Source: Paenilisteria portnoyi
GTDB lineage: Bacteria > Bacillota > Bacilli > Lactobacillales > Listeriaceae
Length of the DNA stretch: 64,000 nucleotides
Direction of reading: 5' to 3'
Assembly (NCBI RefSeq): GCF_014322795.1
Contig: NZ_JAASTT010000001.1
Location: 211,875 to 275,874 of the forward strand
The notes beneath the pieces are model-generated. The model searched no databases. It was not told the origin of the DNA and saw only the letters and a list, made by a program, of their open reading frames with translations. Positions 8,843-17,588 of the stretch are shown here, piece by piece. The first letter of the stretch is position 1. Each line of letters begins with the position of its first letter. Both the position numbers and the translations under genes were made by a program.

Positions 8843-8925
8843 TGTGAAACCTCCTCTTTATACTTCAATTTTTCGTAGGTTAATCCCCAGTTAGTAAAAT
8901 ACTGACGTGCTTCCTCAGTGGTCAT
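8839..8925 (-). CDS. Very small phage protein, 28 residues
   Basis: A short frame (starts MTTEEARQYFTNWGLTYEKL) is joined by ATGA overlaps to the genes on both sides, so ribosomes reading the operon would translate it. Small proteins of this type occur in Firmicute phage early operons. Function unknown; it could also act just as a coupling frame. Confidence 0.5.
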   Translation of the reverse strand: MTTEEARQYFTNWGLTYEKLKYKEEVSQ

Positions 8926-9530
8926 TTGCCACCCACCTTGCCAAGCACCTGCTCCTCAATCATTTGTAAACCAATTAAATAGGCATAAAATACACAGTTA
9001 AGGCTTCTAACTTCTCGACTATAGCAATCCGCAAGTTCGTCATCCAGTTCGATTTTTGTTGATATCTCCTCAGCTCTGAGCCACGCTTCAAATGGCCCAA
9101 ACTCGCCATAATAATTTTGAACTGACAGTTCTTGTTTGATTTCTTCTAGTTCTTCTTTATGCTCAGTGCTCTCATCACGAAAATGATCATCAATAAAACG
9201 CTTAGCACCACCTTCAAAATCATCGTAGTCATATTTTTTACGTTCCGAACACTCTAATTTTCCAGTGAAATAGCCTACATTGAGATTTTTAAAACTTCCC
9301 AACTCGGCTTTCCATGTCAGACCGTACACTGCTGATCCTATGTCACCGCTGATAAACAAATTACGGCCTTTGAAAATGTACTCCATGTTATATTGTGATT
9401 CATTGGGGTTGTGCCACTTAATTAGGGTCATTCCCTCTAGCTCGATTACTTTTGCTACATGGTCTTTAAACCAAATTTCACGAATATCTTTAATCATTTG
9501 TTCAAATTCTTTCTCCTTCATTCGTCTCAT
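8922..9530 (-). CDS. Hypothetical phage protein, 202 residues
   Basis: A charged protein with a beta-rich first half (LIKWHNPNESQYNMEYIFKG, GDIGSAVYGLTW) and helical acidic second half. Two ATGs (9530 and 9521) are both near AAGGAAGG; the second has the better spacing. I recognise no function, though similar early proteins occur in Listeria phages. Confidence 0.65.
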   Translation of the reverse strand: MRRMKEKEFEQMIKDIREIWFKDHVAKVIELEGMTLIKWHNPNESQYNMEYIFKGRNLFISGDIGSAVYGLTWKAELGSFKNLNVGYFTGKLECSERKKYDYDDFEGGAKRFIDDHFRDESTEHKEELEEIKQELSVQNYYGEFGPFEAWLRAEEISTKIELDDELADCYSREVRSLNCVFYAYLIGLQMIEEQVLGKVGGK

Positions 9531-9581
9531 CCTTCCTTACAAGTAAATTCCAGCTGCTGCCGTTAATTAGCCCCTGCGGAT

Positions 9582-11402
9582 CTAAGTCGATATATGGCTC
9601 ACCTCGCCCAATGGTAAGCTATCTTGCACCGTCATATTCCCACGACATCGATCTGGCAAGTTGGCTTCAACAAGGGCCTTGGCTAATTGAGGTACTACTG
9701 CATTTCCGCATTTCGCTATCTGTTGCTTCTTGGTAATGTACTTGCCGTTAATATCACGATCAAAAATATATTGCTCTGGAAAACCTTGCCCAGGATATAG
9801 CTCACGGGATTGCAACATACGCATGTGGATGTCTGTAATGCGGTATTGCTCGCCTTTTATCGTTACTAAACCAAATCTATCTTTACCAACGATGGTGTGT
9901 ATTGGTTCATCCACGCCTTGTCCTGTATCTGAACCATAATATTTCATCAAAAACGCTGAAACCAACTGCGATTTGCCGCCACCCTCTGGCATTATCGTTT
10001 TAAGTGGTTCGTCTACCTTGTGACCTGTCCTGGTGCCGAATTGGCGAGCGATAAACGCTGTGCATACCGCGTTGTGATCCACGCTGGTAATTGTGTGTAA
10101 CGGCTCTTTCATTGACGTACCTGGTCCGTTATAATTTCCGCCATAATGCTTTACTAAAAACGCTGCGGCCATCCCAAATTTATTGCCACCGCTCGTAATC
10201 GTTCCGAGCGGATTATGAAGGCTGATTTGCCGTTTTCCTTCGCTATCGCCATAACCCATCTGAACTAGGATAGGACTGATTAAAAGATGCTCTGCCTTAG
10301 TTGTTATTGTCGTGAGCGGCGATAGCATCGAATAAGAGAGCTTGTCTTTACCAAAACCCGTTTGTCCAATTCTTGTGATTAGAGGACTAATCAAGGCATG
10401 ATGGCCGCCAGTTGTAATCGTACTAATTGGCTCATCGACTGCCGTTCCAGGATGACCTGTCGTGTTAACCATCAATGTTGGCGCTACTGAATCGTCCAAA
10501 ATATATGGTTTGGGATTTTCAATAACAAATTTTCGTATGCCTCGCGCGATCCGGCGCAGAGTATTTTCAGCAAGTGGCTTCTTCCTGTCAAAAATAGATT
10601 TGCCTAGGTCTGTCCAATCAATGATTTCTGAGGCAGTACGCCAAGGTTTCAGCTCGCCTCTTTGCACATCATCAAGCTTGGGGTTGCCGTGTGTCGGCGT
10701 TGGCCAAACTATTTCTTGTCCGTCTCTACGAGCTATTAGGAACAATCTTTTACGCTTGGTTGGCGCTCCATAATCGCAAGCAACAAGTTCTTTCGTCTCA
10801 ACGACGTAACCCAAACCCTGCATGATTTTTCGTGCCTGTAATGATTCAGGGCTAACTTCGAGCGTTTCCAAACATTCCGCTAGTCCTTCGTCATCCTTTG
10901 TTACACCTTGAGAAAGGATGTTTACAAAAGAGTTAAATAACGAGCCTTTTTTCTCAGGATCAGGCACGAAATCACCTTTTTCGTTTTGCATCACTGGTCC
11001 CCAACCTTTAAATTCTTCCACGTTTTCCAGCATAATTACACGAGGTTTTACCGTAGCGGCCCATCTTATAGCAACCCAAGCCAGTCCTCTTATGCTTTTA
11101 TCTACTGGCCTACCGCCCTTCGCCTTGCTGAAGTGTTTACAATCTGGGGACAGCCAACACAGATCGACTGAACGCCCTTTTGTCACTTTTTTCGGGTCAA
11201 TATCGTATACACTCTCACAGTAGTGTTTCGTTTCCGGATGGTTCACTTCGTGCATCCGAATCGCTTCTGAATCATGGTTAATAGCAATATCAACCGGCTC
11301 GCCGATTGCCTGCTCTATACCTGTCGAGGTTCCGCCACCACCTGCAAAATTATCAACAATAAGTCCAAACCTCTGTTTTTTTGGTTTCCATTTCCGTGCC
11401 AC
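9582..11402 (-). CDS. Phage DNA cytosine-C5 methyltransferase with repeat-containing recognition region
   Basis: The enzyme (606 residues from GTG 11402 with AGAGGTG upstream) methylates cytosine C5. Motif I is NFAGGGGTSTGIEQA, motif IV is the phage variant SPDCKHFS retaining the catalytic Cys, motif VI is ENVEEF, motif VIII appears as TKRKRLFLIARR, and motif X as KCGNAVVPQLAKALVEANLP. Between residues of about 305 and 530 there are six copies of a [ENS]P[IL]xTI unit. It is larger than usual C5 enzymes and lacks an adjacent restriction gene, suggesting anti-restriction. Confidence 0.9.
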   Translation of the reverse strand: MARKWKPKKQRFGLIVDNFAGGGGTSTGIEQAIGEPVDIAINHDSEAIRMHEVNHPETKHYCESVYDIDPKKVTKGRSVDLCWLSPDCKHFSKAKGGRPVDKSIRGLAWVAIRWAATVKPRVIMLENVEEFKGWGPVMQNEKGDFVPDPEKKGSLFNSFVNILSQGVTKDDEGLAECLETLEVSPESLQARKIMQGLGYVVETKELVACDYGAPTKRKRLFLIARRDGQEIVWPTPTHGNPKLDDVQRGELKPWRTASEIIDWTDLGKSIFDRKKPLAENTLRRIARGIRKFVIENPKPYILDDSVAPTLMVNTTGHPGTAVDEPISTITTGGHHALISPLITRIGQTGFGKDKLSYSMLSPLTTITTKAEHLLISPILVQMGYGDSEGKRQISLHNPLGTITSGGNKFGMAAAFLVKHYGGNYNGPGTSMKEPLHTITSVDHNAVCTAFIARQFGTRTGHKVDEPLKTIMPEGGGKSQLVSAFLMKYYGSDTGQGVDEPIHTIVGKDRFGLVTIKGEQYRITDIHMRMLQSRELYPGQGFPEQYIFDRDINGKYITKKQQIAKCGNAVVPQLAKALVEANLPDRCRGNMTVQDSLPLGEVSHIST

Positions 11403-11470
11403 AGAATCACCTCTATATGCTCTTTCAAGCAATTTATCAAGTGCATTATTTCTCTTGCTCTTAATCTAGA

Positions 11471-11716
11471 TTAAAAATTATTGTGTTTGGCGCCTTGCGC
11501 ACCTCCTCCACAACGATAAACATAATTCTTTAAAACCATAGATTCGACAACCACATTTTTATAACCGAGTTTTTCAGCCTTTAGTTTGGCTAAGTAACAA
11601 GCGTCCCCGAAAGATAGGCCGGATACTTCAAGCGTGATCTGCTTTCTCGCCTTTTTTTCGATTTTGCTCTTGCTGTCAATTTGTAACTTCACTAGGAATA
11701 TTTTGATTTCCCTCAT
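11471..11716 (-). CDS. Hypothetical phage protein, 81 residues
   Basis: A small basic protein (many Lys in residues 5-30), ATG overlapping the DnaD-like gene stop. The C-terminus holds RCGGGAQGAKHNN. No family recognised. Confidence 0.55.
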   Translation of the reverse strand: MREIKIFLVKLQIDSKSKIEKKARKQITLEVSGLSFGDACYLAKLKAEKLGYKNVVVESMVLKNYVYRCGGGAQGAKHNNF

Positions 11717-12549
11717 TTCCCCACGTCCTTATCTAGCCAGTTATACAAAGGAACGGCTCCTGGAGTCTTTTCAACCTTTTTTTCTGTTGGAACTCCTAAG
11801 TTGCTACTGTATCCCTGTGTCTCTGCCTTTTTACCTTGCTGTTCATAATCAATTGCTTGTTCCGCAGTTGCGATATTCTTATCTCTCCAATCACGTAAAA
11901 CAGTCTCTACCGTGCGTAACCTGCGTTTATTTATCTTGACGGCAACTTTCATAGCCTCCACAACCAAATCATTATTGGACTCATCGATAAGCTCAGATAA
12001 CAAATCTCTTTCAAACGGACTCAAGGTGTGATGGATATTTTGTTCGTAAAATTCAAAGGCATTGACGGATGCTATATTACTTTCTTTAAGAGAAGTAGAA
12101 GAAGAGATATTATTAACATTCTTGTTTGTGGTTATTGCTTGGTTATCGCTGGGTTGTTGCTGGGTTGGCTCTTGGTTATTTGCTGGGTTATTTACCGTTT
12201 CAACATCCTGATAAAGTGAGTAATTGCAAACGGTTATAAGCGTATATTGCTTGGTTGCTTCAATGGTTATAAACCCTAGTCGTTCTAGCTTGGTTAAAGT
12301 TGTCCGAATTTTCATTTCACTTACATCTTTGTCCTTGTTAAACCACTCTTCATACATTTTTCTGCGCGATGTTATCAGCTGTCCTCGTTTAAGAGAAACC
12401 TCAGTTCCTTTGTATCTGTCGTACCATATTCCGTCTGTATGATTAGCGTTTAAAATGATGTAAATAGCAATCAACTGCTGGATAGCTGTAAGACGTTGAA
12501 ACGTATCGCTTTCTTGAATTTTCCTATAAAGTCTTACCCAGCCTTGCAT
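11713..12549 (-). CDS. DnaD-domain phage replication initiation protein
   Basis: The 278-residue protein probably binds the phage origin and recruits the host helicase loading machinery. The N-terminal winged-helix region (GWVRLYRKIQESDTFQRL, KLERLGFITIEATKQ) is joined by an Asn/Gln/Thr/Ser-rich linker (residues 120-155) to a DnaD/DnaB_2 domain containing FEFYEQNIHHTLSPFERDLL and VETVLRDWRDKNIATAEQA. The linker DNA is a low-complexity stretch where origins often lie in related phages. Start has AAGGAG. Confidence 0.85.
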   Translation of the reverse strand: MQGWVRLYRKIQESDTFQRLTAIQQLIAIYIILNANHTDGIWYDRYKGTEVSLKRGQLITSRRKMYEEWFNKDKDVSEMKIRTTLTKLERLGFITIEATKQYTLITVCNYSLYQDVETVNNPANNQEPTQQQPSDNQAITTNKNVNNISSSTSLKESNIASVNAFEFYEQNIHHTLSPFERDLLSELIDESNNDLVVEAMKVAVKINKRRLRTVETVLRDWRDKNIATAEQAIDYEQQGKKAETQGYSSNLGVPTEKKVEKTPGAVPLYNWLDKDVGK

Positions 12550-12553
12550 ATGA

Positions 12554-13246
12554 TCACTCCTTTACGAATACTGGTACACCAGTTATTTCTTGAATCTCCT
12601 TTTTGAAGCGTTCAGGATCTCCGTTTTTCTCAGATATGTGCAATAAATGGACTTCTTTTAGCTTAGATAAGTCATTAGCTTTGATAAATTCTTTGACATT
12701 TTCTAACGAGAAATGAGAGTTTATAACACGATTCTTCCTAGTTGGATCCAGTTGATTCTCACACAAAACATCGAAACTGTAATTGCATTCGAGCATTAAG
12801 TGCGTAATCCCTTTAAATCTGTATTTTAAGTAATAAGTGTCCGTTGCAAATAATATTTTTTCTCCTGTTTGGCTGGCTAATAAAAATCCTAGTGGTTCGG
12901 CAGCATCGTGTTCCGTTTGAAACGGTAGCACTCGCCATGAACCTATCATTTTTGACTCTTTTGATGCTAAATGGTGTATTCGGTACCCTTTCAAATTTAA
13001 AGCTTCTAACGTGCCCTCTGAGGCGTATAAATCAACTGCCGTACTTTTAATAAAATCTTTCACGCCTTTTGTATGATCTCCATGTTCGTGTGTTATTAAA
13101 AGACCTGCCACACGGCTGAAATCAAACATCATTGCTTCTTTGACTAATTGAAACCTAATCCCGCATTCCAGCATTAGCTGGGAAATACCGTCGTCAACGA
13201 TATAGGCATTTCCCGAGCTCCCGCTTGCTATTGTTGTAATTTTCAT
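12554..13246 (-). CDS. Metallo-beta-lactamase-fold hydrolase, YycJ-like
   Basis: The 230-residue protein has the MBL signature HEHGDHTKG near residue 53, upstream ASGSSGNAYIV, and later metal-site residues (FATDTYYL, INSHFSLENV, LLHISEKNGD). YycJ/WalJ-like members act as nucleases. Its gene overlaps recT (ATGA), so a DNA-processing role in recombination or replication is plausible but inferred from context. Confidence 0.82.
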   Translation of the reverse strand: MKITTIASGSSGNAYIVDDGISQLMLECGIRFQLVKEAMMFDFSRVAGLLITHEHGDHTKGVKDFIKSTAVDLYASEGTLEALNLKGYRIHHLASKESKMIGSWRVLPFQTEHDAAEPLGFLLASQTGEKILFATDTYYLKYRFKGITHLMLECNYSFDVLCENQLDPTRKNRVINSHFSLENVKEFIKANDLSKLKEVHLLHISEKNGDPERFKKEIQEITGVPVFVKE

Positions 13247-14394
13247 CGGAATGGATCAACACTCTTATCAATTACTTGTTCTGTAGAAGTTTCTTGCTGG
13301 TTGGCTGCATCTGGCGAGGCCGTTCCTATCGGAACTTCTTTTGCAACCTCTTTGGCAACGAGGTCGTTTTCAATAATTTTGCCTTCCGTAACAACAGGGT
13401 CATACTCAACGGATTCATATTCAACATCGATGATTTCTTGATTGGCATTGTCAACAATTTCTCTCCGAACCCGTTGATAACTATCATCTTGCTCAGAATA
13501 TTGCAGCTGAACGAAAGCATTACCAAAATCTTTTGGGATTTTTTTCGTGATGTTATTCCGCATTTTTCGGATAATCATGCTTTCACGGCTTTGCGGGTCT
13601 TTCCAAGCGGGACTAATGTGCTCCTGCAATCCCGTGTCATCTAAAATTGCATCCAAATCTTTTCCTACAGCCTTGTTAATGATTTCTTGCTTTTTTTCAT
13701 CGATTTCTTTCTTTTGTTTTGGAGTAGCATCAAATCTACTTTTTGCAATACCGAATGTTTCGTTCATCATGTTGTTTTTGATGTGAGCAATTAAATTTCT
13801 TACTACATCCGCTCTTTCAGCAATATGGTAGTCTACTGAGTCATTCTCACGCACAATTGGATAGACAACCTTTACCACTTTCCCCTGCCCTGTTGGAGAC
13901 CATTTTGGCGGTGTCAGATCAATACCGTTAAACTCTGGATAAGAGAAGGTATCATTTTCACGCACTTCCCAGAACTGTTTCACTTCTTTTACATCCCGAC
14001 CAAATCGCGATAAAATAGCATCATTTCCGTCGCCTTCAATACCCATTTCAATTTGTTTTTTCCAAATGGGCTTGCCGTCATCCCCTTTACGATTGGTATT
14101 CACGCTCCGTATTTGGAAATAGACTTCACGAGGGTTAGCGGCGGCATTGAGTTGTAGTGAAGCAATCGTTAACAAGTTTTGCGTCACATTACTTTGATCT
14201 AGCTGTTTATCGCTCCAAGATATATTTTTGGCATTTAGCACATTGTTAATCGCTGAAATTGCTGACATGACACACTGTTTGGAGTAATCATCCATTTTTA
14301 TACCGTTGCCAACAAGTTGATTTTCAATCATTGGGGCGTAGGTATTACTAATTTTCGTTAATGCTGTTGAAAAGACTTTATTTTCTTCACTCAT
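13243..14394 (-). CDS. recT: RecT-family single-strand annealing protein
   Basis: The 383-residue protein would coat and anneal ssDNA during phage recombination. The RecT core is visible from ITIASLQLNAAANPREVYFQ-like sequence (residues 75-100) through HIAERADVVRNLIAHIKNNM. The C-terminus is an acidic, low-complexity extension. It starts on the upstream stop (TAATG) and is directly flanked by an SbcC-like ATPase and an MBL-fold hydrolase. Confidence 0.85.
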   Translation of the reverse strand: MSEENKVFSTALTKISNTYAPMIENQLVGNGIKMDDYSKQCVMSAISAINNVLNAKNISWSDKQLDQSNVTQNLLTIASLQLNAAANPREVYFQIRSVNTNRKGDDGKPIWKKQIEMGIEGDGNDAILSRFGRDVKEVKQFWEVRENDTFSYPEFNGIDLTPPKWSPTGQGKVVKVVYPIVRENDSVDYHIAERADVVRNLIAHIKNNMMNETFGIAKSRFDATPKQKKEIDEKKQEIINKAVGKDLDAILDDTGLQEHISPAWKDPQSRESMIIRKMRNNITKKIPKDFGNAFVQLQYSEQDDSYQRVRREIVDNANQEIIDVEYESVEYDPVVTEGKIIENDLVAKEVAKEVPIGTASPDAANQQETSTEQVIDKSVDPFR

Positions 14395-14564
14395 TATTTA
14401 TCATCTACTTTCTTTAATTGATTTACTGGCATTGCAATCGGTTGATTTTTGAGAAAGATGACGCGCTCACCATCGACTCGATTACATTCTTCTGTCCGGC
14501 ATTCATAAATATTTACATCGTTGTCTACATCGGTTCTGACTACTTTATTGCCTATTTTCAACAT
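14394..14564 (-). CDS. Small phage protein, 56 residues
   Basis: ATG 14564 follows GAGGAGG with good spacing; longer in-frame starts lie inside the SbcC-like gene. The product begins MLKIGNKVVRTDVDNDVNIY and has two Cys (ECRTEECNRVDGE). It sits between SbcC-like gene and recT in one operon. No family recognised. Confidence 0.6.
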   Translation of the reverse strand: MLKIGNKVVRTDVDNDVNIYECRTEECNRVDGERVIFLKNQPIAMPVNQLKKVDDK

Positions 14565-14568
14565 CCGT

Positions 14569-16515
14569 TTATGCCTCCTCAACACGAAGTCCTGGTTCAT
14601 TTCTTGCAAAAAGCCGTATCGTTTGGCAATCAGTATCAAACGGCTCTGTCACAGACTCCGAGTTATCAAGGAATACTGGAGCATTGACGCCGTAAAATTC
14701 TGAGAGTGTTGCGATAATATCGAGACCAAAAATGGTTTTCTTACCGGTATTCATGCTGACGTTGAATAGTACACCGTCGTTATCAATCGTTTCACAGATT
14801 TCCTTAATGCCAGTGTTGATTTGTGTGTCAAAAAGCTTAAATCGAGCTAGTTTAAACTTAGAATTAATTTTCTCCGTTAGCATAGATACCTTAGTTCGAA
14901 TGAATTCCTCCGTCATGAAGTCTACTTTTTCGAGTTCGGCATACTGCTGCTTATATTTCTTTTCATCAGCCCGTAGCTCCTCAATTCGAGCGTCTGCGCT
15001 AATAGCTAGTTCAAATTGCATCAGATCACGCTGACACTTCTGAATTTCTTCTGAAATTTTGTTGATTTCAGCTTGAATCTCTGCCTCACGGCCAGTTGTA
15101 CTATGATTATCTGATTCAATCTGCTTTTCTATGACAGCAACTTCTTTTTGGAGATTCTGGTACTCAGCGTTATCAGTTATATTTGCCTGTCTGGCCTTGA
15201 TTTTTTCCAGTTCGCTTTCAAGGCTAATCAGTAGTGCGCTTGCGTTTAAGAGTTCTTCCTCGTGTTCCAGCAATTCTTGATTTTTTGATTTTATATTCTT
15301 AGCAATGATGTCTAAGTCATTAGTCAGTCGCTTACCTTCTTCCATCAGCTTCTCAGAACGCTCAGCTTTTTCTTGATTAAATTTTGCAATGAGCTCTTCC
15401 TTTTGCACTTCTGGAAAACTTTGATTACAGGTTGGACAGGTCAATCTGTGTTCATCAAATGTTTGCTCAACGGACGCATAATATTCTTGGATCTTTTCTT
15501 CTTTTTGTTTTTCCAATTTTTCATGTTGCTCCTGATCGATTTTCAACTGCGATTTAGCCATGTCTACGATGTTTGATACCGAAGAAACAGCGATTTTCTG
15601 TTGAGACACTTCATTTTGCTTTTCTGAAATCAATTCATAATTGATACTACGATTCTGATTGGTTAACTCCATTAATTGGTTTTCTATTGTCAATTTTTTA
15701 TTTCGTAGTTCACTTATAAAGCCACCATTTCGCACATCAGCTAGTTGGGACTCTTTTTTATTTTTTTCTTGAGTTAGAAACGCAATCTCACTGGAGATAT
15801 CTTGTTTGTTCAGGCTTGATAAATCAGGTTTTCCCATTTCTACCTCATCGATTCGACCTGGTAATTGTTTCAGGTTGTCATTTATTTTCGTTTTCTGTGC
15901 GCTAATCTGTTTACGCTTTTCCTCAACAGAGTGACTACCCAAAATATCTAGTAAACCTGCCAGTTTCGCATTTGAATCAACAACATCGATATCGTCCACA
16001 TCACCTGCGATATCGAGTAAAATTTGACGACGTTCCTGCCACTTCAAACTTTCGTTGAAATACAAAGGGTTTGTGAGCATTTTAAAGGTCGTTTCATCAA
16101 TAATCGATGCTACTTTGTCTACAAAATCCTTTTTGCGTGATGTTGGGACCTCATTTATTTCGTATGATGTCTCATGACCGTCAAACTTTTGATCCGTGGT
16201 TCCTCTCTTCATCGTGTACTTCTCCGTATATATTTTCTTTAAACGAAGCTCCTCACCGTTAATACTGAGCAAAGCCATGACTGAGTGCTCCAATCCGTGC
16301 AGTTCTTCCTCGTTCTCGATAGTTTTAATTCCCGCATCTTTCTTGTTTTTACTATCTTTATCGAATAGTAACCAAGTAAAACCATCAAAAACACTTGTTT
16401 TACCCGTTCCATTTTTACCAAAAACATCAACATTGTTACCATTTGTCACTAGTTTAAAATCGCGTACACCTTTAAAATTTTTCAATTCCAATTCCAATAA
16501 TTTGATATTTTTCAT
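14569..16515 (-). CDS. SbcC/Rad50-like AAA ATPase with zinc hook
   Basis: The 648-residue ATPase has Walker A GKNGTGKTSVFDGFTWLLFD near residue 34, long coiled coils, a CPTC zinc hook near residue 360, and a C-terminal Walker B-like APVFLDNSESV. It is shorter than cellular SbcC (about 1000 residues) and no SbcD nuclease is adjacent. With recT and the MBL-fold gene next to it, a role in processing ends for annealing is likely. It overlaps its upstream gene by ATGA. Confidence 0.85.
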   Translation of the reverse strand: MKNIKLLELELKNFKGVRDFKLVTNGNNVDVFGKNGTGKTSVFDGFTWLLFDKDSKNKKDAGIKTIENEEELHGLEHSVMALLSINGEELRLKKIYTEKYTMKRGTTDQKFDGHETSYEINEVPTSRKKDFVDKVASIIDETTFKMLTNPLYFNESLKWQERRQILLDIAGDVDDIDVVDSNAKLAGLLDILGSHSVEEKRKQISAQKTKINDNLKQLPGRIDEVEMGKPDLSSLNKQDISSEIAFLTQEKNKKESQLADVRNGGFISELRNKKLTIENQLMELTNQNRSINYELISEKQNEVSQQKIAVSSVSNIVDMAKSQLKIDQEQHEKLEKQKEEKIQEYYASVEQTFDEHRLTCPTCNQSFPEVQKEELIAKFNQEKAERSEKLMEEGKRLTNDLDIIAKNIKSKNQELLEHEEELLNASALLISLESELEKIKARQANITDNAEYQNLQKEVAVIEKQIESDNHSTTGREAEIQAEINKISEEIQKCQRDLMQFELAISADARIEELRADEKKYKQQYAELEKVDFMTEEFIRTKVSMLTEKINSKFKLARFKLFDTQINTGIKEICETIDNDGVLFNVSMNTGKKTIFGLDIIATLSEFYGVNAPVFLDNSESVTEPFDTDCQTIRLFARNEPGLRVEEA

Positions 16516-16733
16516 CGTTGGACCTCCACTTCATATTCTGAAAGATCATTTATTATTTTATTTATCTCTTCCAGTCGCACTTTCCGTTCATCTAACTTGA
16601 TTTGGAGAGATACTTTTAGCGATTCTCGTAATGATTTACTTTGTATTCTCCCTTCATACGAGGAAATTTTTTGTTCTTGAAGTTGCTTCGCCTCTAAGGC
16701 TAACGCCATGATTTCGTTATATTTAATGTTCAT
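16512..16733 (-). CDS. Small coiled-coil phage protein, 73 residues
   Basis: ATG at 16733 with GGAGGA upstream gives MNIKYNEIMALALEAKQLQE. The whole chain is helical and charged with heptad-like spacing, ending NDLSEYEVEVQR. It overlaps the SbcC-like gene and may be its partner or regulator, but no family is recognised. Confidence 0.6.
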   Translation of the reverse strand: MNIKYNEIMALALEAKQLQEQKISSYEGRIQSKSLRESLKVSLQIKLDERKVRLEEINKIINDLSEYEVEVQR

Positions 16734-16758
16734 GAAAAATCCTCCATTGCAATTTATT

Positions 16759-16806
16759 AAAGGAATATGTATACTTGAGTTAAGGTTATGGAGTATACAT
16801 TCCTTT
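16759..16806 (-). repeat. Inverted repeat in phage early intergenic region
   Basis: Arms AAAGGAATATGTATAC (16759-16774) and GTATACATTCCTTTTT (16793-16806) pair imperfectly around an 18-nt loop. It lies directly upstream of the small coiled-coil gene and the recombination operon. It could be a terminator/attenuator (A-run before, T-run after the stem on both strands) or an operator. Confidence 0.5.
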
Positions 16807-16819
16807 TTGATGTGTATTT

Positions 16820-17107
16820 TCATTGAGATAGTCTGCTGGGGAGCAGGCTATTTTTGTGTGCTCTTTTTTGATATTCTTCCCACACCTCGTTGGTCCAAAT
16901 GGCATCATCTTTATTATCGAATGAGATAAAATAGCTTACAATACCACTCTCGGTTGGTTGTTGCTCAAAAGTTATGCTTTTTAATACATAATCCTCGTTT
17001 ACAAACTCTTTTTTGATTAACTGCTCTGCTTCAACTTCATTCATAGCAACTACTTGGACATGCAAGTCTAAATTTCCATTACTCATATTTCCAATAAATA
17101 TTGCCAT
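16820..17107 (-). CDS. Hypothetical phage protein, 95 residues
   Basis: Start at ATG 17107 preceded by GGGGCG and overlapping the previous stop (TGATG). Beta-alpha pattern with VQVVAMNEVEAEQLIKKEF and later FISFDNKDDAIWTNE. No family recognised. Confidence 0.55.
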   Translation of the reverse strand: MAIFIGNMSNGNLDLHVQVVAMNEVEAEQLIKKEFVNEDYVLKSITFEQQPTESGIVSYFISFDNKDDAIWTNEVWEEYQKRAHKNSLLPSRLSQ

Positions 17108-17238
17108 CAATATCGCCCCTGACTTAGCTTTTTGTATTCATTTTTTACAAGGCTGTAAATTTTAGGTATGCCGTTAACAGCCGAATAAATCGTATAAAAC
17201 ACGCACAACCCTATGATTGTTTGACTTAATGTCAGCAT
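17107..17238 (-). CDS. Small membrane protein, 43 residues
   Basis: One hydrophobic N-terminal helix (LSQTIIGLCVFYTIYSAV) followed by a basic tail. It overlaps both neighbours and its start lies inside the end of the next small membrane gene. Unrecognised; overlapping architecture argues that it is translated. Confidence 0.5.
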   Translation of the reverse strand: MLTLSQTIIGLCVFYTIYSAVNGIPKIYSLVKNEYKKLSQGRY

Positions 17239-17372
17239 TCCCGCTCACTCTCCTCCACCATTTGATTGGCTTTGTGCTGTATAATCCCGAAAACAAGAGA
17301 TACAATTAATGCTAAAAATAGCACCGCAACTATTCCAAAAAGTCCACAAACAATCATTACTGCTTTATCCAT
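17232..17372 (-). CDS. Small membrane protein, 46 residues
   Basis: A strongly hydrophobic helix (VMIVCGLFGIVAVLFLALIV) covers most of the first 30 residues, then a polar acidic tail. Start overlaps the upstream stop (TAATG) and its 3' part supplies GGAGGAG for the following small gene. Function unknown. Confidence 0.55.
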   Translation of the reverse strand: MDKAVMIVCGLFGIVAVLFLALIVSLVFGIIQHKANQMVEESEREC

Positions 17373-17569
17373 TAAGCAACAACACTCTCTTTCGTTAACG
17401 AATACAGTTCATCGTAGATGTCAGTAATCGTTTTTTTCTTTTCTCCCCATATTTGCATGTATTTAATGGCGTTTTCTTTATCTACATAGGTTAGTTCAGC
17501 TATCATTTTAGGGATGGCCATACGTTTTTTTACAATGCTTGCGTCGATTGGCAAATTTCCAGTTTCCAT
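17372..17569 (-). CDS. Hypothetical phage protein, 65 residues
   Basis: ATG 17569 (METGNLPIDASIVKKRMA) follows GGAGGAG; a longer frame to 17647 would overlap the HTH gene. Charged, helical, no family recognised. Part of the first early operon behind cro. Confidence 0.55.
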   Translation of the reverse strand: METGNLPIDASIVKKRMAIPKMIAELTYVDKENAIKYMQIWGEKKKTITDIYDELYSLTKESVVA

Positions 17570-17588
17570 TTTCAACAGCTCCTCCCAG

